A DNA stretch of 64,000 nucleotides from Candidatus Neomarinimicrobiota bacterium (GTDB lineage: Bacteria; Fidelibacterota; JAANXI01): assembly GCA_021734025.1 (NCBI GenBank), contig JAIPJS010000004.1, forward strand, positions 62,001 to 126,000, in the 5' to 3' direction. This document shows positions 15,949 through 25,605 of this stretch, piece by piece. The first letter of the stretch is position 1; every line of letters starts with the position of its first letter. Both the position numbers and the translations under genes were made by a program. A model generated the notes under the pieces. It ran no database searches. It had not been told where the DNA came from and saw only the letters and a list, made by a program, of their open reading frames with translations.

Positions 15949-17958
15949 CTAATCCTCCCAGTCATCGGTGCGGAAGGAGGATGCCGGCAACCCCGCCTTG
16001 TTAAACAACGACGCCGCGCTGGTGTCATCCCAGGCGTAGCGGACGGCCACCGGATTCGGAACTTCCGGATGGGATACGACAATCGTGCTCTTCCGGACCT
16101 TTACATTTGCAGGATAGAATGTCCGGTCATTTCCGGCGATGCGAAAGTTGGCTGAACCGTCGCCGGTTATTTTCAGACCGCCGTCCGCATAATCGAAGTG
16201 CAGAATAACTTTCCCATCTATTTTCTCCATAGATGTATAGAGCGGGCCGGAGGGGATGGCATCTTTGCCGTATTCGTTCACCAACGCCCAGCGCGCCAGT
16301 CGCTTCCCGACGTCCTGTTTGTTGGCGGGATGGATATTGTCCGGGTTGCCGATATCCAGCGTGACCGCCATCCCCGTATACGGCACGGAAAGCGTTTCGA
16401 ACTGGGCCTCCCGCAATCGCTGGGATGCAGTCTCCGGGCCGTAATCGTACGGCGCAATCTGGACGTAGTAAAACGGCATATTCTCCTGTCCGAATTGGTC
16501 ACGCCAGTCCCGGATCATCGTTGGAAACAGCGTTTTGTACTGCTCCGGCCGGCCGGTGTTTGCTTCCCCCTGATACCAGATGACACCCCGGATCGTCAGT
16601 GGCGTTATCGGCGCAATCATGCCGTTATACAGGCACGAAGGCGTAGACGCACCCACGGTAATCGGAACCTCCGGGCGTTCAAAGAATTCGGCGGTTTCGA
16701 TTCCGAACCGATAGTACTCACCGTTATGGAGTTCCGCTATCGGCAGGTATTTCCAATCGCCGGCCAGCGAAAGTGCCTCTCCTTTTTCATCGCCGGGATA
16801 CAGCTGCATTTCTTTCGGGTCACCGTATATCCCACCGCCACCACCGGTATCGATGACGCGAACTGCGATGAGATTCTCACCGGATTTTACCAGGTCACCC
16901 GGCACCGTGTACATGCGGTCCTTTTGCCACACGCCCTCAACTTCATTCCTGCCAACTAGATTACCATTGAAGTATGTGGCATCCATATCATCGATTGGGC
17001 CTAATTCCAGAGTGAGCGGCTGTCCAGCCCACTCAGGCGGAACCGATATATTTTTCCTATACCAAACCACGCCGTCCCACTGCCCCATCCCGGTCTCTTC
17101 CCAGAGAGTAGGCTGCGCCATAGACCGCCAGTTTTCGTCGTCGTATCCCGGATTGGCACACTGTGCATCATTAAATTCGAGTGATGTGAACCGATCCTCT
17201 CCTGATGACTTAAATTGAACCGTCTCATGGGACGCTAGCCATCGGTTATACTTTAGTACGTCATCTCTGCTCGATTCAATTTTTTCCAGCGTTTCCCGCA
17301 TTTCATCCACCGTACGGAGCGCTTCGGTACTCGTCCAGGCTTCAACAGGCGTGCCGCCCCAGCTGGCGTGAATCAAACCAATGGGGACTCCCAGCTCCGT
17401 ATGCAGATTTCGACCAAAGAAGTATGCGGTGGCGCTAAATTCCGCCACAGACTCCGGAGTACAGACTTTCCACGTGCCATCGGTGTCCGTTAATTCTTGA
17501 GCAGAGATGGTTCGCTCAACGGTGTACAACCGGATATCCGGATAATCCGCAGCACTGATTTCCTCTTTGGAATTCTGAATGAGGTCATTCGGCGGCCAGC
17601 CCTGCATCGGCATCTCCATATTGGACTGTCCGGAGCAAAGCCAGACCTCGCCCAGCAGGACGTCTTCGAATGCCAATGTGGTGACTTTATTGGCGACTTC
17701 AAGCGAGTACGGCCCGCCCGTGTCCGTAGTTTTCAGCTGCACCGACCAGTCGCCGTTTTCATCGGCCTGTGCAGAGGCTTCACTTCCCCAAGATCCTGTC
17801 ACCGTGATTATTTCACCGGGCTCTGCTTTTCCCCAGACGGTCACCTCCGCGTTCCGCTGGAGGACCATCTGATCCGAAAAAATCGCCGGCATTTCAATGG
17901 CAAAAGCCTCCAGCGCCACCAGCAGAGAAAGCAAACCGGTTTGCAGAATAATTTTCAT
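15949..17958 (-). CDS. Sialate O-acetylesterase (SASA family)
   Basis: Exported carbohydrate esterase, likely removing O-acetyl groups from sialic acid or from acetylated plant polysaccharides. I chose ATG 17958 because GAGGGGAAGATC precedes it and it starts a signal peptide (MKIILQTGLLSLLVALEAFA). The catalytic block GQSNMEMPM lies near residue 112, and the oxyanion block VIWYQGEAN is in the second half. The closing Asp/His region is NPDNIHPANKQDVGKRL. A jelly-roll-like beta domain is inserted between the two catalytic halves, as is usual for the family. About 669 residues is a normal length. It is probably monocistronic. Confidence 0.9.
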   Translation of the reverse strand: MKIILQTGLLSLLVALEAFAIEMPAIFSDQMVLQRNAEVTVWGKAEPGEIITVTGSWGSEASAQADENGDWSVQLKTTDTGGPYSLEVANKVTTLAFEDVLLGEVWLCSGQSNMEMPMQGWPPNDLIQNSKEEISAADYPDIRLYTVERTISAQELTDTDGTWKVCTPESVAEFSATAYFFGRNLHTELGVPIGLIHASWGGTPVEAWTSTEALRTVDEMRETLEKIESSRDDVLKYNRWLASHETVQFKSSGEDRFTSLEFNDAQCANPGYDDENWRSMAQPTLWEETGMGQWDGVVWYRKNISVPPEWAGQPLTLELGPIDDMDATYFNGNLVGRNEVEGVWQKDRMYTVPGDLVKSGENLIAVRVIDTGGGGGIYGDPKEMQLYPGDEKGEALSLAGDWKYLPIAELHNGEYYRFGIETAEFFERPEVPITVGASTPSCLYNGMIAPITPLTIRGVIWYQGEANTGRPEQYKTLFPTMIRDWRDQFGQENMPFYYVQIAPYDYGPETASQRLREAQFETLSVPYTGMAVTLDIGNPDNIHPANKQDVGKRLARWALVNEYGKDAIPSGPLYTSMEKIDGKVILHFDYADGGLKITGDGSANFRIAGNDRTFYPANVKVRKSTIVVSHPEVPNPVAVRYAWDDTSAASLFNKAGLPASSFRTDDWED

Positions 17959-18176
17959 GATCTTCCCCTCAGAATTAATCGTTTCTTCACGGCAACCACA
18001 AGGAGTGACCTCCACATAGATTCAGACAAAAGTGTGTTTGATTGCTATGAAATATATCTTTGGGAATGAACAGATGGAACGGAAAATTGCAAGATTTTGT
18101 ACGTCGACGGATTACACTACAACACATGCCCTGTAATCGGAAACTGCTCTGGCGCCATGGACACCACAGTTCGGAA

Positions 18177-18599
18177 TTACTTATTGTCCGGTAGGTTGGC
18201 ATTCACATGTTCTGCCAGCTCCTCCGGACTGTCAGTACCAAGCCAGATCTTGCGCTTTTTATGTTTCAGTTTCAGCTCAAGGGCTTTGCGACCGGAGACG
18301 TTGTACAGGATCACGCCAGGCCGCAGACGAATGCCCCATCCCAGCGGAATGTAATTCTTCGGGCAGCAACTTTCGATTTTGTCAAAAGCGTAGGAACCGT
18401 GAATCAGGCCGATGCCAAAGGAAAACTTCACCGCCTCGTTCGTCACCTGGATTGTCAGATTGTAGAAGAGCAGAATAACGGCCGCAGAGATGAAAAGCAC
18501 AAGTGGCATGACCTGTGGTTGCGTGTCGTTGAAAAAAACCAAAATATTCACGGCAATGATTACTCCGATGATCACCCAGCCGGTTTGCGTTTTTTTCAT
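18177..18599 (-). CDS. Small membrane protein with PH-like domain
   Basis: Unrecognised protein of about 140 residues, with two hydrophobic helices (about residues 6-23 and 30-50) followed by a soluble beta-rich part (ITNEAVKF-like, GIRLRPGVILYNVSG, KIWLGTDSPEELAEHV). This layout resembles bacterial PH-domain proteins. The ATG at 18599 has AGGTAATCTC before it; the longer upstream frame overlaps the hydrolase and is not used. It is the last gene of the DUF2089-YIP1-hydrolase operon, four bases after the hydrolase stop. Confidence 0.72.
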   Translation of the reverse strand: MKKTQTGWVIIGVIIAVNILVFFNDTQPQVMPLVLFISAAVILLFYNLTIQVTNEAVKFSFGIGLIHGSYAFDKIESCCPKNYIPLGWGIRLRPGVILYNVSGRKALELKLKHKKRKIWLGTDSPEELAEHVNANLPDNK

Positions 18600-18603
18600 G
18601 AGA

Positions 18604-19533
18604 TTACCTGTTGTTAATGAATGCTGAAATTTCCTTGACGAGTTCCGGATGGACGGGCAGATCCGGGTTCGTGTACGTGGCGATATTGGCGTTTTGATCG
18701 CCATCCACGGATTTCAGCACATGGTTCATATCATCGATGACGACCAATTCGGCATCGTTAAACGCCCCCGCTAATTTCTCGGCTTCGCTGATATCCACCT
18801 GGATGTCATTTCCACCCTGGACGATCAACGCCGGGCAACCCAGCTGCGCCATCAAATCCACCGGGACATAGTCGAACCAGGAAATCAGATACGGCTGAAT
18901 CGGCTGCCGGAACAGCGCCTGGAGCGAGGGGGTCACCTTTTTGACGCGCATATCGTTTTTCAGGCTGTCAATCATCGCGACCACCTGATCGTACCACATC
19001 GGCGGCAGCTGCGGTTGCAGCTGCTTTTTCAGGATTTCGTCCGCCGGACTCCCGGCGCCGGCGATGGAGACGAATCCGTCGATTTCCGTATCCTGCGCCA
19101 CAATCAGTCCGATGAGCGATCCCTCACTGTGTCCGATGATGTACACCTCGGAAAATCCGCGCTCCCGGAAATGGCGGATGATGGATTCGACATCTCTGGC
19201 AAACAGATCGATGGTCATTTCTGATTCGGGAAACTGGCTGCTCTTTCCGATGCTCCGCTTATCAAACCGCACGGTGGCGATGCCGTTATTCACCAATTCA
19301 TTGGAGAGATACAGCAGACTGTTATTCGTCATGCTGGGCTGGTTGCCGTCCAGATCCGTGGGGCCGGAACCGGCTATAAAGACCGCCAGCGGCGGCGAAT
19401 CAACTTCGCTGGGAACGGTGAGCACCGTGTGCAGCCGGACGCTGTCGGTCTCCACGTATACAGTGTCGACCTCCTGCGCCTGCAGGGGTACCCATGCCAT
19501 AAGCAGCACCGCTACCCAAAGCAGATATCTCAA
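18604..19533 (-). CDS. Exported alpha/beta hydrolase
   Basis: Serine hydrolase of the alpha/beta fold with a signal peptide (LRYLLWVAVLLMAWVPLQAQ). The oxyanion segment AVFIAGSGPTDLDGN, the nucleophile elbow GHSEGS, the acid region LIVQGGNDIQV and the histidine in DDMNHVLK are all visible. The start is inferred to be TTG at 19533, one base after the YIP1 stop, because only this places the signal peptide at the N-terminus. Substrate unknown; related proteins are annotated as esterases or peptidases. Third gene of a four-gene operon. Confidence 0.82.
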   Translation of the reverse strand: MRYLLWVAVLLMAWVPLQAQEVDTVYVETDSVRLHTVLTVPSEVDSPPLAVFIAGSGPTDLDGNQPSMTNNSLLYLSNELVNNGIATVRFDKRSIGKSSQFPESEMTIDLFARDVESIIRHFRERGFSEVYIIGHSEGSLIGLIVAQDTEIDGFVSIAGAGSPADEILKKQLQPQLPPMWYDQVVAMIDSLKNDMRVKKVTPSLQALFRQPIQPYLISWFDYVPVDLMAQLGCPALIVQGGNDIQVDISEAEKLAGAFNDAELVVIDDMNHVLKSVDGDQNANIATYTNPDLPVHPELVKEISAFINNR

Positions 19534-19534
19534 T

Positions 19535-20137
19535 TTAGACGAGTCCCGCCAGCAGATAATTCGAGAACAGTCTGGTAAGAACGATTGATACGATAAATCC
19601 GAGAATAAAGAGTCCACCGGATTTTGCTCCTTTCAGGTTGGCCGAAATTTTAAAGGCGTTATACATGAGTGCGACAAGCCATATCGAAAGCAGAATAGTC
19701 AGCATCATAAGCAGGATTGCGAAGCCCATTTCCCATCCGGCCATGGCAACTGGGCCGTCTCCCATGCCCAGATTTTCCCAGAGAACGTATTGTCCGAATT
19801 TTTCAACACTCCCAAAAAAGCCGATGCCAGCCGCCGGGAGATACGGAAACCGCGCCAGGGCCTGGGTGCCGAATATATCCACAAGACGAACCGAGGAAGG
19901 GGAGGCGATGACCGCTGTGAGATACAGTACAACCGAAACGATGAACCAGTTGCCTGCTCCCTGGGAGACCAGGAACCAGAATGGCAAATCACCACTGATT
20001 TTTACCGAGAGGATGTCAGGGAAATGGGTGTTGCTGAAATAGGCGAGAACGGCAGTTACCAAAATAACAAGGACACCAGCTGCCAGCGCCCGGAATCCGG
20101 CGATAAACCGGAACGGATTAATCAGTTTCGTCAGCAT
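19535..20137 (-). CDS. YIP1-family membrane protein
   Basis: Integral membrane protein of 200 residues with five hydrophobic helices, including WFLVSQGAGNWFIVSVVLYL, FAILLMMLTILLSIWLVALM and FILGFIVSIVLTRLF. The pattern fits the Yip1 domain superfamily, whose bacterial role is unknown. The ATG at 20137 lies inside the end of the DUF2089 gene (20-bp overlap). Its stop is one base before the TTG start of the hydrolase. This tight packing argues for co-translation. Confidence 0.7.
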   Translation of the reverse strand: MLTKLINPFRFIAGFRALAAGVLVILVTAVLAYFSNTHFPDILSVKISGDLPFWFLVSQGAGNWFIVSVVLYLTAVIASPSSVRLVDIFGTQALARFPYLPAAGIGFFGSVEKFGQYVLWENLGMGDGPVAMAGWEMGFAILLMMLTILLSIWLVALMYNAFKISANLKGAKSGGLFILGFIVSIVLTRLFSNYLLAGLV

Positions 20138-20411
20138 CGGATTGCTGGCGTGTTTCAATTGTGTCAATTAGATCGTCCAGCATATTCCGGACGGTGGGAT
20201 AACTCAGATTCAACTTTTTAGCCATCTTTTTCAGGCTCCCGCTGAACCGCACAAAGTCGAGTATAAATTCCTGTTCCTCCTGCGTCAACTTCAGCAGCAG
20301 TGGTAAATCGTATGAACCATTGATGGTCGTATCGCACGATTCGCAGGCCAGGCTCTGGACATTTAATTCCGATTGACAACTCGGGCACGTGATGGGGAGT
20401 TTTTTATCCAT
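20118..20411 (-). CDS. DUF2089-type zinc-ribbon/HTH regulator
   Basis: Probable DNA-binding regulator of 97 residues. An N-terminal zinc ribbon (CPSC and CESC at about residues 9-12 and 23-26) is followed by a helix-turn-helix (LDFVRFSGSLKKMAKKLNLSYPTVRNMLDDLI). This matches the DUF2089 family. It opens the operon with the YIP1 protein, hydrolase and PH-like protein, and is the obvious candidate to control it. The 350 bp upstream are A/T-rich. Confidence 0.87.
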   Translation of the reverse strand: MDKKLPITCPSCQSELNVQSLACESCDTTINGSYDLPLLLKLTQEEQEFILDFVRFSGSLKKMAKKLNLSYPTVRNMLDDLIDTIETRQQSDADETD

Positions 20412-20768
20412 AGTTTAATTTTGTTTGTACTAATATACCATAAATTTAAACTTAACCAATACAAATATTAGTTAATCTTAAATTAACTTTAACTTTATTC
20501 AACTTTGAATTTTGTATAGAACATACCTATTGCATGGAAAACGCCGAATCTTACCCCAAAGATTTTGTGGGATTTTGGAGAATATTACATCATTAATGTT
20601 GGCGGATGTGGTTTTTTTCAGAGCGGTTCGACGTAGACATTCCGGAATTCGTGAACTACCGCCAGCGAAGAAAACAACGATTTAAAAAGAGGAGGGCCAC
20701 CGGAATATACATCATCTAACATGGGAGGGAGTGGAGTAAGATATATCCCGGTGGTATTTGGGGAGTAA
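20412..20768. other. A/T-rich intergenic, upstream of DUF2089 operon
   Basis: No gene seen. Strongly A/T-rich between 20420 and 20530, with repeated TTAAACTTAA and TTAACTTTAAC-like motifs that could be regulator sites or promoter elements for the DUF2089 operon on the minus strand. Confidence 0.4.
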
Positions 20769-21614
20769 TTAATGGGTGTTGATATCCATCTCACCAATGC
20801 CGGAGGAGACCAACAAATCCAGATGTTCCCCCGATTTGGTATAATTTCTGGAATAGTACACGCCATGTCTTTCAGTAAACCATCCGGAGCACTGGTAATC
20901 TGTCAGAAAGCCGGCCTTTTTCACCCGCATCCTTGTGGGGACGTTCCGGGGAATACTGACAGTCACAGCGCCGAGATTGTTATCGATGGACGCAGTGCCT
21001 TTCGTTGACTGGAGGCCGGCAAAATCTACGGTGAGTTCTCCGATGCCGTTATTGATTCTGGCTTTTTTAAATTGGGCATTTCCGAGGTTTTTCAGTTCGC
21101 TTTCTCCCACGGAAGTACTGATGGAGAGCCTCTCCATTTCCGTCTTATTCGGGAGTGCAAAATCAACAGTCAGTTCTCCGGCATAACTCTTGATTTTACA
21201 ATTGCGTAGCGTAAGATCTCCCAGGTGATATTCCATCTCCCCTGCCTTGACGTGGGATTCAAAATCAATGACCGGTTTCGATGGTAATTCCACGTAAACT
21301 ATCGGAGCGTGACCCTCATTGGAAGGGGCCATAAACGGATACTCCATCTCCAGACGGAATTCTCCCTCATTGGAATCGTAGGTGATCTCCGGAGTTGCCA
21401 CTCCCGGATCATATTCAATTTTCACATAGAGGCCCCGGGGATTGTCACTTTTTGCAACGTTGATTTCACAGGCGTCGATCCGGATATCTACAGATAGTTT
21501 CGCCCCCTGAACCGAATACTCCTTCTCTATAGTTTCCGGGAGATCGTGTGCAATTCCGACATTAATTAATCCAAAGAGGAGCAATCCAATCCACGCAATA
21601 TATAAACTTTTCAT
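20769..21614 (-). CDS. Secreted beta-repeat protein (DUF4097/LiaF-like)
   Basis: Exported protein of 281 residues with a signal peptide (MKSLYIAWIGLLLFGLINVGIA). The mature part consists of repeated short beta strands with G-E-L-T-V-D-F motifs (GELTVDFALP, GELTVDFAGL, GAVTVSIPRN, GEMDINTH). This is typical of DUF4097/LiaF-type parallel beta-helix proteins. Function unknown; such proteins occur in envelope stress operons. AGGAGG lies seven bases before the ATG. No sensor or regulator is next to it. Confidence 0.72.
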   Translation of the reverse strand: MKSLYIAWIGLLLFGLINVGIAHDLPETIEKEYSVQGAKLSVDIRIDACEINVAKSDNPRGLYVKIEYDPGVATPEITYDSNEGEFRLEMEYPFMAPSNEGHAPIVYVELPSKPVIDFESHVKAGEMEYHLGDLTLRNCKIKSYAGELTVDFALPNKTEMERLSISTSVGESELKNLGNAQFKKARINNGIGELTVDFAGLQSTKGTASIDNNLGAVTVSIPRNVPTRMRVKKAGFLTDYQCSGWFTERHGVYYSRNYTKSGEHLDLLVSSGIGEMDINTH

Positions 21615-22051
21615 CTGACCCTCCTGATAAATTTTCTAAATTTTGTGTAATATCTTTAGAAAATTGCAACTTGTATGCCACAAAATCTGACCGTCGTATC
21701 AATCCCTAATACGTGCCGTTTGCAGTGGGATGAACGGGTTCTTCAGTGGTATAGCAACACTCAATCTGATATATTTATTATCAATTTGATATATTCCCGA
21801 ATCGTTCGTCAGCGGACAGGTGGTGTTCCAATACGGACAAAAAAAATTCTCTGGTGACCAAATCCGGAGTTTTCTATCGAGTAGATTCACTGAATAGATC
21901 TTGAAAATTCTCTGTATCCAATTATCACTGACAGAAAAACAGTCGCCAGTTTCCTGTTACTGTCTTAGGTTATGCTTATTCTTTTTGGCAATTCCCACTG
22001 CCCGTTACCGGACAGCCAGATACCAGTGATAAACACAAATCGGAGACATCA
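21615..22051. other. Divergent intergenic with 20-bp spaced direct repeats
   Basis: No gene seen. Two near-identical 15-mers (TCAATCTGATATATT at 21761-21775 and TCAATTTGATATATT at 21781-21795) are spaced by exactly 20 bp, two helical turns. This is a candidate regulator binding site between the divergent genes. Confidence 0.5.
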
Positions 22052-23074
22052 ATGAAAAAATACCTCTTTACGCTCATCGGACTGTTGCTCTTGCATCAAA
22101 CTGCCGTGTTTTCTCAGAACAAGCAGGGCAATCCGTCCGAGAACCTGCCGCCGTATATCACACAGCTCACCCAGTTTGGTGAGCGGGCGGATTTTTCCCA
22201 TGACGGGCAAACGATAATGTTCGTCGAAAAAACGTACGGCGACGTGTACGAATACGACATGGACACCGGGCAAATCGACCTGATTACGGGCCATTTTTAT
22301 CATGGTGGCTTCACCAGGGCGTTGTACCTGGCAAACGGCGATGTGCTCCTCTCAGGCTGCACAAGTTTCGACGCCGATAATCCGCACGTAAACCGCCAGA
22401 AGAAGGCCGAACTTTGGGTGCTGGACAAAAACTACACCAAACCGCCGACCCGGCTCGGCGAGAAATGTTCCGAAGGGCCGGCTGTCTCCCGCACACAAAT
22501 GAAGATCGCTTTCACTCAGGCGTATCCCCAATATCCGGACAAGATGGAGGAAAGCCAGTACGTCTTTTACCTCGCGGATATCGTCTATGACGACGGTACG
22601 CCGAAACTCGTCAATAAAAGGAAGATTCTGAACAACCGGGAGACCGAATTCTCGGACATGGAAGTGCAGAACTTCATCCCGCCCGAGGAAAAAGCCATCA
22701 CCTTTTCCGCCTATGGATACAGAGGTACCGAAGTCATGACCCTGAACCTGGAGACCGGTGAAATCACCAACATGTCACAGGCGGATAACCAATACGATGA
22801 GCCGGAGGGGATTTTCCCCGATGGGAAACATACTCTGGTTGAGGACGACCGGGATACCGGCGCCGTAGATATCTACAAGCTGGCTCTGGATGGCAGCGGA
22901 GAACTGGAACGGGTGACCTTCTTCAGCGATTATAAAGGGTACAAGAGTTCCAATCCGGTGGTGAGTGATGACGGGAAATACATGGCATTTCAGACGGCAT
23001 TCGCTGACGATCTGGCCGGCGTAGGATACGGCATCTTTCTGATGGATTTGGAGCAGTGGCGGGAGATGAACTAA
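22052..23074 (+). CDS. Secreted TolB-like beta-propeller (PD40) protein
   Basis: Exported protein of 340 residues with a signal peptide ending VFSQ. The mature part has several PD40/TolB-type blades (FGERADFSHDGQTIMFVE, TLNLETGEITNMSQ, DDGKYMAFQTAFADD). Such propellers bind peptides or other proteins in the periplasm; no enzyme active site is visible. The length gives about five or six blades. GGAGAC precedes the ATG. Monocistronic, ending before a GTAGAGAC palindrome at 23150. Confidence 0.78.
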   Translation: MKKYLFTLIGLLLLHQTAVFSQNKQGNPSENLPPYITQLTQFGERADFSHDGQTIMFVEKTYGDVYEYDMDTGQIDLITGHFYHGGFTRALYLANGDVLLSGCTSFDADNPHVNRQKKAELWVLDKNYTKPPTRLGEKCSEGPAVSRTQMKIAFTQAYPQYPDKMEESQYVFYLADIVYDDGTPKLVNKRKILNNRETEFSDMEVQNFIPPEEKAITFSAYGYRGTEVMTLNLETGEITNMSQADNQYDEPEGIFPDGKHTLVEDDRDTGAVDIYKLALDGSGELERVTFFSDYKGYKSSNPVVSDDGKYMAFQTAFADDLAGVGYGIFLMDLEQWREMN

Positions 23075-23149
23075 GTTAAAGTGTTTACCAGTAGAGACAA
23101 TCCTTGGATGGTGTGTGTAAACCGGGAATAATATCGCAGATGCATTCTT

Positions 23150-23177
23150 GTAGAGACGTTCCATGGAACGTCTCTAC
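23150..23177. repeat. GTAGAGAC palindrome (family copy)
   Basis: Perfect 28-bp palindrome with centre TCCATGGA, between the convergent TolB-like and BNR genes. A half copy (GTAGAGAC followed by AATCCTTGGATGG) is at about 23092. Confidence 0.9.
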
Positions 23178-23191
23178 TGTGCTACATGAAA

Positions 23192-24541
23192 TTACTCGTT
23201 ATGCAACACACGCCCCACAACATCCTGTGAAAAATCAGTATACGATCGGTATTCGCCACGGAGCCAGAGCAGCACAGTTTTCTCCTTAGTCCATTGCGGC
23301 ACGACAGGACGCAGATTATCCTCGGATGAATTTTGCGTGATCGGAGTCCATGCCCAGGTAGAACCACCATCGCTGGTAATTCCTTTGTAGACCTCGTAAT
23401 GGCGCTGGCCGTCCGCCTGACTGATCAGAGGATCTCCGGTTTCCGGATCTGCATCTGTGGAGATAAATACCACGTCCGGATTATCCGGATCGATGGCGGC
23501 TAAACCACTGTAGTCATCCTCTCCTGAGTACAGTTTAGTCCCGGCATACGCCAGGGGATAATCCTGCCACTGCTCGCCGTCCCACCTGGCATACCGATAC
23601 CGGATATCGTCGCCGCCCTGTCCCGGCGGCAGTCCCGCCGATCCGACCTGCACCGAATAGACAGCGCAGGGATTTCCGTTTCCGTCCAGCTCCAAATCCA
23701 CCGACCAGGCCACATGATTCGAATCGCCCTGGAAGATCTTCGTGCCTTCTTCCGGTCTGGTGAGGCCTGCCTCCAGACTGCGGATGACCGATCCATCAGT
23801 GGCATGGAGATTTCCGTCGGAATAATAAATATGGTACAGACTGTTGTCATACACCCGGGGATGCCCCTCGGTATAGAGCATGTGAATCTCGTCCGTTCCG
23901 TTGGAAGTATAACGCACATACGGCCGGTGCCGCTGCTTCACCGGAACGTCGATAAACACGTTCCCGGTACTCCAGGTTTCGCCCAGATCATCGGAATACA
24001 CGTAAGACGGCTTATACGTATCGTCCAAACCCCGGAAGAAGTCATACAGGCGGTTTCCTTCCGCTTTGAGCCGGTAGAGGTTGGAATAGGTCAGCATGGT
24101 GGATTCGCTGGGAAGATACGTCTGTATCGGACCCCAGGTGGTCGGAGCGGCCGGCTTGGAAATCCGGTAATAGAATCGGTTTTCGTTTCCATGTTTCGCA
24201 AAGAAGGTAAGAATGCGGCCGTCCGGGCGCACGTGGAAGACCGGAGAGTCGTGATCGTCGGCCTGGAGCTGATCGTACAACTCAACCCGGTCGGTTTCCC
24301 CGGATTTTATATTGTACACCAACGCTTCAACATCTCCTGTCCGGAGCGAGTCATACCGCCCCATCGCCACGGTGCCGACAATCAGTTTGCCATCATAAAT
24401 CACCGCCCGCGGATCCTGAAACCAGCACCAGCCGCCGTCCTCGCTCAGGACGAACGGCTCGTTGGAATCTGTTTGTACACCGCAGGAGATGAGAAGTACC
24501 ACACCAATAATCGCCGTAAATAATCTGTAAATTCGTGACAC
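23192..24541 (-). CDS. BNR-repeat lipoprotein (BNR_4 type)
   Basis: Predicted outer-surface or periplasmic lipoprotein of 449 residues. A GTG start at 24541 gives a lipoprotein signal with Cys20 in LLISCG. The mature protein (GGWCWFQDPRAVIYDGKLIVG, HVRPDGRILTFFAKHG, YTSNGTDEIHMLYTEGHPR, DSNHVAWSVDLELDGNGNP) matches the BNR_4 six-bladed propeller family found beside polysaccharide-degrading enzymes. Whether it is a lyase, hydrolase or binding protein cannot be decided. It probably acts in carbohydrate uptake with other sugar genes of the region. Confidence 0.82.
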   Translation of the reverse strand: MSRIYRLFTAIIGVVLLISCGVQTDSNEPFVLSEDGGWCWFQDPRAVIYDGKLIVGTVAMGRYDSLRTGDVEALVYNIKSGETDRVELYDQLQADDHDSPVFHVRPDGRILTFFAKHGNENRFYYRISKPAAPTTWGPIQTYLPSESTMLTYSNLYRLKAEGNRLYDFFRGLDDTYKPSYVYSDDLGETWSTGNVFIDVPVKQRHRPYVRYTSNGTDEIHMLYTEGHPRVYDNSLYHIYYSDGNLHATDGSVIRSLEAGLTRPEEGTKIFQGDSNHVAWSVDLELDGNGNPCAVYSVQVGSAGLPPGQGGDDIRYRYARWDGEQWQDYPLAYAGTKLYSGEDDYSGLAAIDPDNPDVVFISTDADPETGDPLISQADGQRHYEVYKGITSDGGSTWAWTPITQNSSEDNLRPVVPQWTKEKTVLLWLRGEYRSYTDFSQDVVGRVLHNE

Positions 24542-24730
24542 AGAATTGACCCTTTATCCGTAAGCAGGTTATCTATTGGTTAGGAAATGATCGCTAACTT
24601 CAAAGAATAAGTCTGAGTTCACGTCTGACTTCTCCAAATTATGCCGTTGATAAGACATACCGCGTTCAGCCTGAACAGGAATTGTGCTGAAATGTAAATC
24701 GAAAAATCGGAAAAATCAGGAAAAACCCCC

Positions 24731-24761
24731 TTGACCCTCACGTTACGTGATACCTTATATT
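24731..24761 (+). promoter_or_regulatory. MerR-type promoter of the TipAS regulator
   Basis: TTGACC at 24731-24736 and TTATAT/TATATT at about 24755-24761 are separated by 18-19 bp, the long spacing typical of MerR-activated promoters. A dyad TCACG-TTA-CGTGA (24738-24750) lies between the boxes, where MerR-family dimers bind. This argues for autoregulation. Confidence 0.75.
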
Positions 24762-24792
24762 TGTGTTGAACCAAAAAACGAATGGCAAAACG

Positions 24793-25560
24793 ATGAAAGA
24801 TTATACCGTAAAACAGCTGGCAGAAATGGCGGGGATCAGTGTGCGGACCCTGCACCATTACGACGAAATCGGACTCCTGGAGCCGGCGCACCGCACCCGG
24901 GCGGGATACCGCAAGTACGGCGAAGAAGAACTCTCTCGCTTGCAGCAGATCCTGTTCTACCGGGAACTGGATTTCCCACTGAAGGAGATCGGCGAGATTC
25001 TCGACTCTCCGGATTTCGATACCGTGGAGGCGCTGCAGCAGCATAAAGCAGCCCTGATCTCGCGACGTAAGCGGCTGACGCAACTGATCTCGACCATCGA
25101 CAAAACCATAGCCAAGGAAACGGAAGGAGCACCCATGTCCCACGAGGAACTGTATAAAGGTATACCGAAAGAGAAAGCACAAGCCTGGCGGAAGGAAGCC
25201 AAAGATAAATGGGGTTCGGCCGTTGACCAATCCGAGGACTATCTGAAATCCCTCGGGAAGCAGGAGCTCGACGAACTCAAATCGGGCTTTGCCGAGTGCT
25301 GGCAGACGCTGGCCGAAATGAGCGACGGCGATCCGGAAAGCCCGGAAGTCCAGGCGGAAGTGGAAAAGCACTACCACTATATCCGCCGATTCTGGGGGAC
25401 GACTGGTTCACCGGACGATCAAGCGGAACAGTATGTGGGGCTGGGCGAACTCTACAGAGCGGACAACCGCTACACCACCATCGAGGGGAAGGAATATCCG
25501 GGATTCGGCGAATTTATGAGCAGCGCTATGCGGTATTTCGCCGGGCAGAATCTGGATTAG
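24793..25560 (+). CDS. MerR-family regulator with TipAS ligand domain
   Basis: Transcription activator of about 255 residues. An N-terminal MerR helix-turn-helix (KQLAEMAGISVRTLHHYDEIGLLEP, about residues 6-30) is followed by the dimerisation coiled coil (about 75-110) and a C-terminal TipAS domain (EWxxL-like helices, AECWQTLAEM, FWGTTGSPDDQAEQYVGLGELY). TipAS domains bind antibiotics or multidrug ligands. The ATG at 24793 is preferred because the promoter at 24731-24761 would leave a GTG at 24763 without a ribosome site. No efflux gene is adjacent. Confidence 0.88.
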   Translation: MKDYTVKQLAEMAGISVRTLHHYDEIGLLEPAHRTRAGYRKYGEEELSRLQQILFYRELDFPLKEIGEILDSPDFDTVEALQQHKAALISRRKRLTQLISTIDKTIAKETEGAPMSHEELYKGIPKEKAQAWRKEAKDKWGSAVDQSEDYLKSLGKQELDELKSGFAECWQTLAEMSDGDPESPEVQAEVEKHYHYIRRFWGTTGSPDDQAEQYVGLGELYRADNRYTTIEGKEYPGFGEFMSSAMRYFAGQNLD

Positions 25561-25605
25561 TTTCATCCCAGCGAAATGGCAAGCTGCGCGATCGCTGGAT
25601 TCTGA

